64,000 nt of DNA from Gemmatimonadaceae bacterium (lineage in GTDB: Bacteria; Gemmatimonadota; Gemmatimonadetes; Gemmatimonadales; Gemmatimonadaceae), in NCBI GenBank assembly GCA_036273715.1, contig DASUHB010000013.1, forward strand, positions 1-64,000, in the 5' to 3' direction. How positions within the stretch are numbered: the first letter of the stretch is position 1; each line of letters starts with the position of its first letter. The notes below the pieces were generated by a model. That model was given only the letters and a program-made list of their open reading frames with translations, was not told the origin of the DNA and searched no databases. A program made the position numbers and the translations under genes. This document shows, one piece after another, positions 36,042 to 44,488 of this stretch.

Positions 36042-36337
36042 GGCTCGAAGGTCTCGCAGGAGCGTGAGATGCAGCCCGGTGTGCCGACTCTCTCCGGAAC
36101 ATGGATCATGCGGCGGCGCACCTCAAGGAATCGGACACGACACGAGCAACACCAAGCGGTGATTTTTTGTCAGTGCTTTGTCCGTTGTGTCCTGCGTGTC
36201 CGCGTCTTCATGACCGTAGATGCAAGCCATGAGGGAACGGCGCCCCAAAGTGAACCGGTACCCGACGGAGCTGCGCCTTGTTCCTGGCTCCTGCGTCGAC
36301 TAGCTTACAAAGCTACCCTTGAGCGTATGAGGACCTG
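36042..36337. promoter_or_regulatory. Divergent intergenic region of the M20 gene and rpmE
   Basis: 296 bases without a supported gene. Near its middle are GTCCG direct repeats (36179-36208), of the same type as in other intergenic regions of this window. Just before rpmE there is a perfect inverted repeat, TAGCTTACAAAGCTA (36301-36315), overlapping a possible -10 hexamer (TAGCTT) with a TTGTTC box 17 bases upstream (36278-36283). The pairing of these elements is a weak promoter/operator prediction. Confidence 0.35.
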
Positions 36338-36556
36338 ATGAAGAAAGACATCCACCCCGTCTACGCGACCGCGACCGTGAAGTGTGCCTGCGGCAACACC
36401 TTCACCACCCGCTCAACGCGCGACGAGATCCATACCGATATCTGCTCCAACTGTCACCCGTTTTTCACCGGCAAGCAGAAGCTCGTCGACACCGCAGGAC
36501 GCGTCGAGCGCTTCCGCCAGCGGTACAGCAAGGACAAGGCGACCAGCAGCAACTGA
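36338..36556 (+). CDS. rpmE: 50S ribosomal protein L31 (zinc-binding form)
   Basis: 72 residues with the zinc cysteines Cys16, Cys18, Cys36 and Cys39, so it is the C+ type; KKDIHPVY and [20 protein letters not shown] are diagnostic. Single gene followed by a strong terminator. In many bacteria rpmE neighbours prfA; here it is 5 kb away, with the ABC transporter genes in between. C+ L31 often serves as a zinc store swapped for a C- form under zinc limitation, but no Zur box was recognised. Confidence 0.97.
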   Translation: MKKDIHPVYATATVKCACGNTFTTRSTRDEIHTDICSNCHPFFTGKQKLVDTAGRVERFRQRYSKDKATSSN

Positions 36557-36571
36557 CCTCCGAACGAAACA

Positions 36572-36601
36572 CCGCCCTCGCGACATCGCGGGGGCGGTTT
36601 T
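36572..36601 (+). terminator. Rho-independent terminator of rpmE
   Basis: An 11-base stem (CCGCCCTCGCG at 36572-36582 with CGCGGGGGCGG at 36587-36597, one G-U pair), loop ACAT, followed by TTTT. It lies 16 bases after the rpmE stop. It is the clearest intrinsic terminator in the window and lies near the end of the convergent gene, so it may serve both directions poorly. Confidence 0.85.
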
Positions 36602-36624
36602 GCATCCGGGAATCAATCCGCGCC

Positions 36625-39600
36625 TCAGCGCGACGTCACGTCCACCATGTTGTCGTCGGAGTTCCGGTCGATGAGCTTGTTGTACGGATCGATCCCCGCC
36701 CGCGTCGGCTGCTCATCCACCACCACCGTGACCTTCGACTGCTCCTGCGTGAACTTCTGCTTTTCCATGTATAACGGCTTCTCCTCTCCTGCCTTGCCCG
36801 TGAACACGCCGATGTCGATGTAGTCGGCGAGCGGCATCTGCGTTTCGACGCCGCTGCTGTCCACCTGGACCTTGCGCGCCTGCACGTCGAGCGTGACCTC
36901 GTACTTGCCGTTAGGCAGCCGCTTCCACGTTGCTGCGTTGGTCTTGTTGTCGTAGAGGACGACGCGATTGAATCCGTCGTCGATCAGGTACTGGAGCTCG
37001 GGTGGCGTTTGTGCGCGCAGCGCGTCCACCAGCAGCCGCGTGTCCGGATACCGCGTGTCCGACGACTGCGCGCCGTGCGTGGAGTCGGCGGCGTCCACCT
37101 GGTTGTGCGCGTTGGCGTACCGATACGCCATGAGAAAATTGTGGAGCGCCAGATCCACTTTGTCCTCGCCGATGTAATCGGCCAGGGTGTACATGATCTG
37201 CCCGCCCTTCTGGTACCACACGTACGGCTCGTTCTGCACCTCGGCTAACGGCGGCTCCTGCCGAACTTCGCCGGTGCGGCCGCGCAGATACTGATCGAGG
37301 AAGTGCTTGAGCACGCGGTGCATGTAGTCTTTGCCGTACTTGTGCTCCATCACCATGTACGCGGAGTACTGCGCGAGCGTCTCCGACATCATGTTCGAGC
37401 CACGAACCTCGCCGCCGATCAACTGGTGCCCCCACCACTGGTGCCCGAGCTCGTGCGCGGTCACGAAGTAGGTGAGGTCGACGTCGGTCGGCTTTTTCAT
37501 CCGCGTGATGAAGCCAATGCCCTCGGAGAACGGCACCGTGTTGGCGAACGACTGCGCGAACGTGCGATAGCGCGGGAACTCCATGATGCGGAATTGCGTG
37601 AACTGATACGGGCTGAAGTGCGACTGGTAGTAGTCGAGGCCGGCCCGCGCGCTCGCGAGCATGTCGTCGATGTCGTACGTGTGCGCCGGATCGTAGTAGA
37701 CCTCGAGGTTCACCGGATCGGCTCCGCTCGAGTCTCGGTACACTTCTCGGCGCACGGCGTACTTGCCGGAGAGATAGGCGTAGAAGTTCAGGATGTGCTG
37801 GGCGCCCATGCTGTACTCGAAGTAGCGGCGCCCGTTGCTGGTCCATTGGCGCCGGAGATAGCCCGGCGCGATCGCGATCTGGTCGCTCGACGTACTGACC
37901 ACGGTGTGATACGTGATCCAGTCGGAGGTCGGCGTGAAGAGGTTGCGTTTAGCGTACACCGAATCGGTGCGCGGCGGCAGCTCGACCAACGGACCGAGGT
38001 GCTGCTCGCGCCGCCAGCGCGGGTCGGCGACTTCCAGATTCCGGTCGTAGCCGATGGTCGGGAAGACGCCGACATCGAAGAAGGTTCCGTTAGGCGCGTA
38101 CTGCGCCAACTCGTTGCCATCCCGGAACCCGCGCGTCGTCCAGCCGACGTGGAACGTCATCGTCATGGTGTCGCCGGGCTGGAGCGGCTGCTCGAGCGCG
38201 TAGATCGAGTACAGGTCGCGCGGCGCGCGGCTCACGAGGTGAAACGGCCGGCTGAACGAGACGTCCGACACTGTTTGCTGTGCGTCCGTCAGGTGGACCT
38301 GCGAAATCGGGACGTCCGACTTGTTCTGCAGCGTGAAGCGGCCGCTGCCGTCGAACGACCGGCGGTCCGGATAGATGTTGATCGTGGCATCCACCGCGGT
38401 CGTCTTGGGCTGCGGCAGCAGCTCGTACTGCTTGAAGCTTCGCTCGTAGCCGGCGTTGATGCGGCGGTTGTCCTCGGGCGTGCGATAGTCGTTGAGGACG
38501 TGCGCGTTGTAGTAGAACCATCCGCCCGAGCCTAACGCAACGACCAGGAACACGATCGCCGCCGGCACCAGGCGCGGCGCCCGCGCGATCGCCTGCCGCA
38601 CGCGCGCCCGCGCCGACTCCTCCGATCCGCGCTGCGTGAACGCGATGGACACCACGCCCAGGAACGCGAAGATCGCCAGCCAGTACGTGACCGCCCAGAA
38701 CACCGTCTGCACGAAGTAGCCGTACCCGTTCATGTCCGAGTACGTGTAGCTGGTGAACTGCCCCGGCAGGTACAGCGTGTTCTGCCAGCCGAAGTTGTAC
38801 AGGATCGGCGCCATCACGAAGATCGCGATCACGATGCCGTGGCCCAGAAACTTGTTCGAGACCACGGTCTGTACGAACATCGACAACAGCGCCCAGCCCA
38901 TCACCTGCGGAAACGTGACGATGTAGAGCTCCTTCGCGTACTGCAGCAGCTCGTAGTGGTGGTAGCCGGCGAGGGTTTGCATGAAAATGCCCACGAGGCC
39001 CGTCACCGTGAGCAGGATCAACTCGATCACCGCGATCGTCGTCAGCTTCGAGATCCAATCGGTTGTCGCGTGCATCGGGAGCGCGTCATGAATCCCGTCG
39101 AAGTGGTTGTCGCGCTCGCGCCAGATGAGCTCACCGGCATAGAGCGTGGCCACGATATAGAAAAAGAGCTCGGCCGAGCCCTCGACCGCTTGCAGCATGA
39201 GATACGTCACCGGCCAGACGTTCTGATCCCCGACGTTGCCGGCGAAGTTGCCGTTGTTGATGGCGAATACGATGAGTAGCGCGACGATGCCCCAGAACGG
39301 GACCTCGCGCATGATCATGCGGACGCGCAACCGGGTGAGGGTCAGATACTGCGCGACCGTGGTGCTCCGGCCGAAGACCTGCTTCACTCTGGGCAATGCC
39401 GCCGCAACGCGCGTGCGGATCGGCCGCGCGTCCTCGGCGTCCATGAGCCGGGCCTTCGCCGCGCGCCTGGTCTGCGATCGCGCGGTGAGCGCCTCCACCG
39501 ACATCGGGAAGAAGCGCCACACGACGCCTAACGACAGCAGCCCGACGGCGCTCCACAGGATGCGGTTGTACAGGAACACGCCCGGCGAGTAGCCGCTGAA

Positions 39601-40323
39601 CCCCCAGGGCACGAGGAGCGTGTTCTTCTCGAGCACCGTCCAGTAGCGCGTGATGTTGTCGAACAGCACGAACCCGATTGGGTCCAAAATGCCCGACCAG
39701 AAATGCTCGAGGGACCGCGTCGTACCGTACACCGTGATGCCGATGATGTAGATCATGAAGAGCGCCACGCCCTCGAGGTACACCACCACCAGCTTCCGCG
39801 TGAGCGCCGCCACCGCGAAGAACAGCGAGCCGAGCACGAAGATCTGGATGACGGTGATCGACAGCAGCGGCTGGACGTACCACCACAGATGGTTCGGTCC
39901 GATGCGCGCCACGTCCGTCCACGGCGCGTACGTGCCTAACCACATGCCCACCGACACTCCGGAGAACACGAACACGCAGGTCACGAACGAGGCCGCCCAC
40001 CGGCCGCCCAGGTACGCGAACTTCGAGATCGGCTTCGTGAACAGCATCTGGTACGTCTCGCGCTGGAAGTCGCGCAGAATCGATGGCCCAAAGATGGCCG
40101 AAATGATGATCACGCCGAACAGCGCTGCCGCGAGCTGATTGTAGGCGAGTGCGTACGGTCCGTTGAGCAGCACTTTGCCGTTCTGGAAGCCGACCGGTCC
40201 GAAGCTCTGCGACCCCGTGCAGAAAAATCCGAAGGCCAACCACCCGACGAAATACACGTAGGTGGAGATGCTCTTGACGCGGTACTTGAGCTCGAACGAG
40301 AAAAACTCGAGGAACATGTTCAT
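36625..40323 (-). CDS. ABC-2-type permease fused to an M1 aminopeptidase
   Basis: 1232 residues. The N-terminal half has two sets of membrane helices (about 15-270 and 330-590) of an ABC-2 permease; the C-terminal half, from about 640, is an exported M1-type metallopeptidase with HELGHQWWGH near residue 956 and the third zinc ligand in SETLAQY some 20 residues on. The typical M1 GxMEN motif was not found, and the C-terminus (about 1090-1232) is strand-rich. Its ATPase is encoded directly upstream. The fusion places the peptidase on the periplasmic side. Two GTTAGGC and three GCCTAAC copies lie in it. Such fusions occur in several environmental phyla but have no settled substrate. Confidence 0.85.
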   Translation of the reverse strand: MNMFLEFFSFELKYRVKSISTYVYFVGWLAFGFFCTGSQSFGPVGFQNGKVLLNGPYALAYNQLAAALFGVIIISAIFGPSILRDFQRETYQMLFTKPISKFAYLGGRWAASFVTCVFVFSGVSVGMWLGTYAPWTDVARIGPNHLWWYVQPLLSITVIQIFVLGSLFFAVAALTRKLVVVYLEGVALFMIYIIGITVYGTTRSLEHFWSGILDPIGFVLFDNITRYWTVLEKNTLLVPWGFSGYSPGVFLYNRILWSAVGLLSLGVVWRFFPMSVEALTARSQTRRAAKARLMDAEDARPIRTRVAAALPRVKQVFGRSTTVAQYLTLTRLRVRMIMREVPFWGIVALLIVFAINNGNFAGNVGDQNVWPVTYLMLQAVEGSAELFFYIVATLYAGELIWRERDNHFDGIHDALPMHATTDWISKLTTIAVIELILLTVTGLVGIFMQTLAGYHHYELLQYAKELYIVTFPQVMGWALLSMFVQTVVSNKFLGHGIVIAIFVMAPILYNFGWQNTLYLPGQFTSYTYSDMNGYGYFVQTVFWAVTYWLAIFAFLGVVSIAFTQRGSEESARARVRQAIARAPRLVPAAIVFLVVALGSGGWFYYNAHVLNDYRTPEDNRRINAGYERSFKQYELLPQPKTTAVDATINIYPDRRSFDGSGRFTLQNKSDVPISQVHLTDAQQTVSDVSFSRPFHLVSRAPRDLYSIYALEQPLQPGDTMTMTFHVGWTTRGFRDGNELAQYAPNGTFFDVGVFPTIGYDRNLEVADPRWRREQHLGPLVELPPRTDSVYAKRNLFTPTSDWITYHTVVSTSSDQIAIAPGYLRRQWTSNGRRYFEYSMGAQHILNFYAYLSGKYAVRREVYRDSSGADPVNLEVYYDPAHTYDIDDMLASARAGLDYYQSHFSPYQFTQFRIMEFPRYRTFAQSFANTVPFSEGIGFITRMKKPTDVDLTYFVTAHELGHQWWGHQLIGGEVRGSNMMSETLAQYSAYMVMEHKYGKDYMHRVLKHFLDQYLRGRTGEVRQEPPLAEVQNEPYVWYQKGGQIMYTLADYIGEDKVDLALHNFLMAYRYANAHNQVDAADSTHGAQSSDTRYPDTRLLVDALRAQTPPELQYLIDDGFNRVVLYDNKTNAATWKRLPNGKYEVTLDVQARKVQVDSSGVETQMPLADYIDIGVFTGKAGEEKPLYMEKQKFTQEQSKVTVVVDEQPTRAGIDPYNKLIDRNSDDNMVDVTSR

Positions 40324-40346
40324 GTCGGTTGTCGCTCGGGCGGGGG

Positions 40347-41234
40347 TCAGTTGACGGCGTGGCGGGCGACAGTGAGGAAGTACACGTCCTCGAGCTCGGT
40401 GGGCACGGAGTGGAAGCCGGCGCCGGGATTCGTCGGCGAGAACACGCGCACCTCGTGCTGTCCGGCCACCAGGTGGCTGCTCACCACCTTGAGCTCCGCT
40501 TCGATCGTTCGCAGTTCCTCGTCGCCGCGCACCACGTGCGACCAGATCTGTCCCTGGAGCGTGGTCAGGCAGTCGTTAGGCGAGCCCTCGAGGAGCACTT
40601 CACCCTGCGCGATGATCGCCATGCGCGGACACAGCTCGAGCACGTCGTCCACGATGTGCGTCGAGAGAATCACCGTCACGTCCCGCCCGATCGACGACAA
40701 CAAATTCAAGAACCGGTTGCGCTCGGCCGGATCGAGACCCGCGGTAGGCTCGTCGACGATGATCAGGCGCGGGTTCGCGAGCAGCGCCTGCGCGATGCCG
40801 AACCGCTGCTTCATGCCGCCCGAATAGGTCGACAGCGCCTTCTTGCGCACGTCCCAGAGGTTGGTTTGCTGGAGCAGCGCCTCGACCATCGCCTTGCGCT
40901 CCCCCGCGCCGGTGATGCCCTTGAGCACGGCGAGGTGCGTGAGCATGTCGATGGCGGACATCTTCGGATACACGCCGAATTCCTGCGGCAGGTAGCCGAG
41001 TACTTTGCGCACTTCGTCCTTGTCCTTGAGGACGTCGATGCCGTCGAGCTGGATCGCGCCCGCGTCGGCGTCCTGGAGCGTGGCGATGGTGCGCATGAGC
41101 GAGCTCTTGCCGGCTCCGTTAGGCCCGAGCAGGCCGAACATGCCGCCGCCCACGGTGAGCGAGACGTTCTTGAGGGCGCGCACGCCGTTCGGGTAGGTCT
41201 TCGAGAGATCAGTGATCGTGAGAGCCACGGACAT
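40347..41234 (-). CDS. ABC transporter ATP-binding protein
   Basis: 295 residues. Walker A is GPNGAGKSS, the signature is YSGGMKQR, Walker B is LIIVDEPTAGLD, and the switch His is in STHIVDDV. The gene precedes the permease/peptidase fusion by 23 bases on the minus strand, so it is almost surely its ATPase. The ATG at 41232-41234 has a GGAG site; the longer upstream frame is not supported. The C-terminal ~70 residues form an extra domain of the ABC-2 exporter kind. Confidence 0.92.
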   Translation of the reverse strand: MSVALTITDLSKTYPNGVRALKNVSLTVGGGMFGLLGPNGAGKSSLMRTIATLQDADAGAIQLDGIDVLKDKDEVRKVLGYLPQEFGVYPKMSAIDMLTHLAVLKGITGAGERKAMVEALLQQTNLWDVRKKALSTYSGGMKQRFGIAQALLANPRLIIVDEPTAGLDPAERNRFLNLLSSIGRDVTVILSTHIVDDVLELCPRMAIIAQGEVLLEGSPNDCLTTLQGQIWSHVVRGDEELRTIEAELKVVSSHLVAGQHEVRVFSPTNPGAGFHSVPTELEDVYFLTVARHAVN

Positions 41235-41254
41235 CGCTCCAGTGAAGGCGGAAA

Positions 41255-41351
41255 GGCGGACAACACAGACACGGCCGGACGCGACCCGATGATCTTTCAC
41301 CCGACGCAGTGCGAGCCGGTCTTGTCCGGCCGTGTCCGCGCTCTGTCCGCC
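41255..41351. repeat. Imperfect intergenic palindrome (GGCGGACA arms)
   Basis: The left arm (41255-41280) runs from GGCGGACA to GACACGGCCGGAC; the right arm (41324-41351) is its near-exact reverse complement, from GTCCGGCCGTGTC to TGTCCGCC, with a 43-base loop. It lies in the divergent region of the ABC ATPase and prfA. The same arm words occur in three other intergenic stretches. A transcript from either strand could fold into a long hairpin. Confidence 0.65.
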
Positions 41352-41417
41352 TGTCCTATCGGATTGGCCAACGATATGTTTCACGGTTGATCGAAGTCCA
41401 GCCTTTCACTAAACCCG

Positions 41418-41470
41418 TGCTCGACGCCCACTTCGGGCGAGTCGAGCAGAAGCACGGCAGGACGCACTGA
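41418..41470 (+). other. Possible 17-codon leader ORF overlapping the prfA start
   Basis: GTG at 41418 opens a 17-codon frame that stops at TGA 41468-41470, overlapping the proposed CTG start of prfA by two bases (CTGA). This is like the ATGA/GTGA overlaps common in the window and could couple prfA translation to upstream reading. No ribosome site is clear, and the frame could be chance. It is included because it would explain use of a weak start codon. Confidence 0.3.
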
Positions 41471-42531
41471 GCCTCCGCGATCGTCTCCAGGACGCCATCA
41501 CTCGCGCTCACGAGGTCGAGCGCGAGCTCGCCAGTCCCGCAACCGTTCGCGACCCGAAACGGCTAGCCGACCTCGGCCGTGAGCATCGCCGGCTCGCCCC
41601 GGTGGTCGAGTTGGCGGCGCGTCTCGAGAAGAACGAGGATGACCTCGCGCAGGCCCAGGAGCTGGTCGATACCGACGACCCCGAGCTCGCCGCCGAGGCC
41701 CGCGCCGAAGAGCAGCGCGCACGCGCCGAGATCGCGGCGCTCGAGGAAGCGCTCAAGCCCGCGCTCCTGCCGCGCGATCCGCTGCACGACCGGCCGGCGA
41801 TCGTCGAGATCCGCGCCGGGACCGGCGGCGACGAAGCGGCGCTCTTCGCGGCCGATCTGTATCGCATGTACACCCGCTACTGCGAGCGCCAGGGGTGGCG
41901 CGTGGAGCCGATCGCGCTGTCCGAGGGATCGTTAGGCGGGATCAAGGAAGTCGTCTTCAAGGTGCAGGGCGAGGGCGCCTACGGCCGGTTGCGCTGGGAA
42001 TCGGGCGTGCACCGCGTGCAGCGCGTGCCCGTCACCGAGAGCTCGGGTCGCATCCACACGTCGGCCGCCACCGTCGCGGTGCTTCCGGAAGCGGAAGACG
42101 TCGACGTGTCGATCGAGGACAAGGACATTCGCATCGACGTGTTCCGGTCATCGGGTCCGGGCGGGCAGAGCGTGAACACCACCGACTCCGCCGTCCGCAT
42201 CACGCACATTCCGACGGGCATCGTCGTGAGCCAGCAGGACCAGAAGTCGCAATTGCAGAACAAGCTCAAAGCGCTCGAGGTGCTGCGCGCGCGGCTGCTC
42301 GACCAGCGGCTCGCCGAACAGGAGGCGGAGCGCGCGCGGATGCGCCGTACACAGGTGGGTACCGGCGACCGCTCGGCCAAGATTCGGACGTACAACTATC
42401 CGCAGAACCGGGTGACGGACCATCGCATCGGGTTCACGCTGCACGAACTGGATCGCACGCTGGACGGCGATCTGGACGAGTTGATCGACAGGCTGATGTT
42501 GGCCGACGTCGAGGAGCAGCTGAGTGCCTGA
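41467..42531 (+). CDS. prfA: Peptide chain release factor 1, probable CTG start
   Basis: 354 residues from CTG 41467. The N-terminal helices match PrfA ([45 protein letters not shown] cut by normal spacing), then [19 protein letters not shown], and the catalytic GGQ loop [18 protein letters not shown]. Upstream in this frame there is no ATG, GTG or TTG before the stop at 41410-41412. An internal GTG at 41602 would remove about 45 conserved residues. AGGA at 41459-41462 could pair with the ribosome, with four bases before CTG. A sequencing or frame error upstream is the alternative. The stop overlaps prmC by 8 bases. Confidence 0.9.
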   Translation: MSLRDRLQDAITRAHEVERELASPATVRDPKRLADLGREHRRLAPVVELAARLEKNEDDLAQAQELVDTDDPELAAEARAEEQRARAEIAALEEALKPALLPRDPLHDRPAIVEIRAGTGGDEAALFAADLYRMYTRYCERQGWRVEPIALSEGSLGGIKEVVFKVQGEGAYGRLRWESGVHRVQRVPVTESSGRIHTSAATVAVLPEAEDVDVSIEDKDIRIDVFRSSGPGGQSVNTTDSAVRITHIPTGIVVSQQDQKSQLQNKLKALEVLRARLLDQRLAEQEAERARMRRTQVGTGDRSAKIRTYNYPQNRVTDHRIGFTLHELDRTLDGDLDELIDRLMLADVEEQLSA

Positions 42532-43447
42532 CGGCCGCGTCGTTGGGACGATCGGAGCCGAGGGCATGCCGAGCGCCGACGACGGCATGTCCGTCGCCGA
42601 TCTGCGCTACTCGTTAGGCGTGATGCTGCGAGGGCGGCTGGACGAGCACGACGTGGAAGCGCGCGACCTCATCGCCGCCGTGGCGGGGCGGCCGCGCCTG
42701 TGGCCATCGGCGCATCCCGAAGCCTGGTTGGATGCGGACGTCGTGACGCGCGTGTGCCAGGCGGTCCGCGAGCGGCTTCGAGGAGCGCCGTTCGCGTACG
42801 CCGTGGGTCGCGCGGCGTTCCGGCATCTCACGCTGCACGTGGATCATCGCGTGCTGATCCCGCGTCAGGAAACCGAAGTCCTGGTCGACGCGGTGCTCAA
42901 GTGGTCCGCGGCGCGCGGCGCCGGCGGACTGGCGATCGACGTCGGCACCGGGTCGGGCGCGATTGCGCTCGCGCTGTCCAACGAAGGCGCGTTCGATCGC
43001 GTGATCGCGACCGATGTGTCGACGAGCGCCGTCCAAGTGGCGCGCGCCAACGCCGAGCGTCTGGCCGGCGCATTGCGTGCACCTGTCGAATTCCGACAGG
43101 GAACGCTGCTTGGACCGGTGCGCGGCGAGACCGCACGCGTGGTGGTGTCCAACCCGCCGTACATCGCGTACGGCGAGATGCAGGAGCTGCCGCCGAGCGT
43201 GCGGGATTGGGAGCCGCCGATCGCGCTCTATGCGGGCGATGGCGGCATGGCTGTGACGGCCGCACTGGCCCGGGAGGCGGCGGATGTGCTCGAGCCCGGC
43301 GGCCTTCTCGCGATCGAGATAGATTGCCGTCGTGGGGCGGCATGCGCCGAGCTGCTGCGCGCCCAGGGGTGCTACCACGACGTCCGCGTGCGACCCGACC
43401 TCACGGGTCGCGATCGCGTGCTCACGGCGACACGACAGGATGGGTGA
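42524..43447 (+). CDS. prmC: Release factor glutamine methyltransferase
   Basis: 307 residues. The SAM motif [15 protein letters not shown] and the substrate motif [10 protein letters not shown] are intact. PrmC methylates the Gln of the GGQ loop in release factors, and it directly follows prfA with an 8-base overlap. The N-terminal ~20 residues are non-conserved; an in-frame ATG further in is possible. A CGTTAGGC copy at 42612 encodes Leu-Gly in the N-terminal helical domain. Confidence 0.95.
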   Translation: MPDGRVVGTIGAEGMPSADDGMSVADLRYSLGVMLRGRLDEHDVEARDLIAAVAGRPRLWPSAHPEAWLDADVVTRVCQAVRERLRGAPFAYAVGRAAFRHLTLHVDHRVLIPRQETEVLVDAVLKWSAARGAGGLAIDVGTGSGAIALALSNEGAFDRVIATDVSTSAVQVARANAERLAGALRAPVEFRQGTLLGPVRGETARVVVSNPPYIAYGEMQELPPSVRDWEPPIALYAGDGGMAVTAALAREAADVLEPGGLLAIEIDCRRGAACAELLRAQGCYHDVRVRPDLTGRDRVLTATRQDG

Positions 43448-43802
43448 CGTGCTCGAAGACAAAGCGAGAGAGTTGGGGCGCCTCATTGGCCAGACGCCCG
43501 AATATCAAGCGGTGCGCCGCGCGAATGACGCGCTGGGCGAAGACCGCGAGGCGGTGGCTCTGCTGCGCAAGATGGAGCAGCTGCGGTCGGATGCCCAACG
43601 GATGATCGAGCGCGGCGCGAGTCCGACGCCGGAAATGGAGACGCAGCTCGACAAGCTGTTGGAGCAGGTGCAGGTGAATCCGATCTACCAGCGCATGGTG
43701 GCGGCGCAGGAGAACTTCGACAAGACGATGATGCGGGTGAACGAGTGGATCCTGGACGGGATCCAGAAAGGGGCGGCGAGCCCGATCATCACGCTGGGGT
43801 GA
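43440..43802 (+). CDS. YlbF/YmcA family protein
   Basis: 120 residues, all-helical, with the family pattern ARELGRLIGQTPEYQAVRRANDAL and NPIYQRMVAAQENFDKTMMRVNEWI. In Firmicutes YlbF and YmcA form part of the Y-complex that directs RNase Y; in this kind of organism the role is unknown. The ATG overlaps the prmC stop. The next gene starts two bases after its stop. Confidence 0.8.
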   Translation: MGDVLEDKARELGRLIGQTPEYQAVRRANDALGEDREAVALLRKMEQLRSDAQRMIERGASPTPEMETQLDKLLEQVQVNPIYQRMVAAQENFDKTMMRVNEWILDGIQKGAASPIITLG

Positions 43803-43804
43803 CG

Positions 43805-44488
43805 GTGACGCGCGGCCGCCTGATCGTGTTCGAGGGGCCCGAAGGGGCGGGGAAGACGACGCAGGTCGGGCTCCTCTCGGGGTGGCTGGCGGCGCGCGGC
43901 GTCGATCATCTGCGCGTGCGGGAGCCGGGCGGCACTCCGTTAGGCGACGAAACGCGGCGCCTCCTGCTCGACACGCCGGGCGGACTCGACGCCCGCGCCG
44001 AAGCGCTGCTGTTCATGGCGTCGCGCGCGGCGCTCGTGGCCGAGGTGATCGTGCCGGCGATGGCGCGCGGCACGCTGGTGCTCGCCGACCGCTATTTTCT
44101 CTCGACGTATGCCTACCAGGTGGCCGGCCGCGGATTGCCCGAGGCGGAGATTCGCGCGGCGGATGCCCTGGCGACCAACGGCGTGTCGCCCGACCTGACG
44201 CTGCTGTTTTCGGTGCCGGCAGCGGTGCGGGCCGCCCGGGCGGCGGCGCGCGGCGCGCCGGATCGCATCGAGCGGGCAGGCGACGCCTTCCACGCGCGCG
44301 TCGAGCGGGCGTTCGCGATGTTCCTTTCGCCGAACTGGCAGGCCGGGCACCCGGAGGCGGGGCCGGTGGTCGACGTGAACGGCGACGGCGATGCGGCAGC
44401 GGTCTTCACGCGCGTGCGGGCTGCGTTAGGCGAACGGTGGCCCGACCTGTTCGACGCGGCCGCGCCGGCGCCGGCGCAGGGGCGCTGA
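43805..44488 (+). CDS. tmk: Thymidylate kinase
   Basis: 227 residues. The P-loop GPEGAGKTTQ, REPGGTPLGDETR and DRYFLSTYAYQ are diagnostic. It phosphorylates dTMP to dTDP. The GTG at 43805 gives the family N-terminus RGRLIVFEGPEGAGKTT. The usual Arg-rich LID region is replaced by ARAAARGAPDRIERAGDAFHARV, in keeping with type II. It directly abuts the S41 protease gene. Confidence 0.95.
   Translation: MTRGRLIVFEGPEGAGKTTQVGLLSGWLAARGVDHLRVREPGGTPLGDETRRLLLDTPGGLDARAEALLFMASRAALVAEVIVPAMARGTLVLADRYFLSTYAYQVAGRGLPEAEIRAADALATNGVSPDLTLLFSVPAAVRAARAAARGAPDRIERAGDAFHARVERAFAMFLSPNWQAGHPEAGPVVDVNGDGDAAAVFTRVRAALGERWPDLFDAAAPAPAQGR

Noticed and set aside
41602-42531. prfA starting at GTG 41602
   Set aside because: It would remove about 45 residues that match the family's N-terminal helices, so an upstream non-standard start is more likely.
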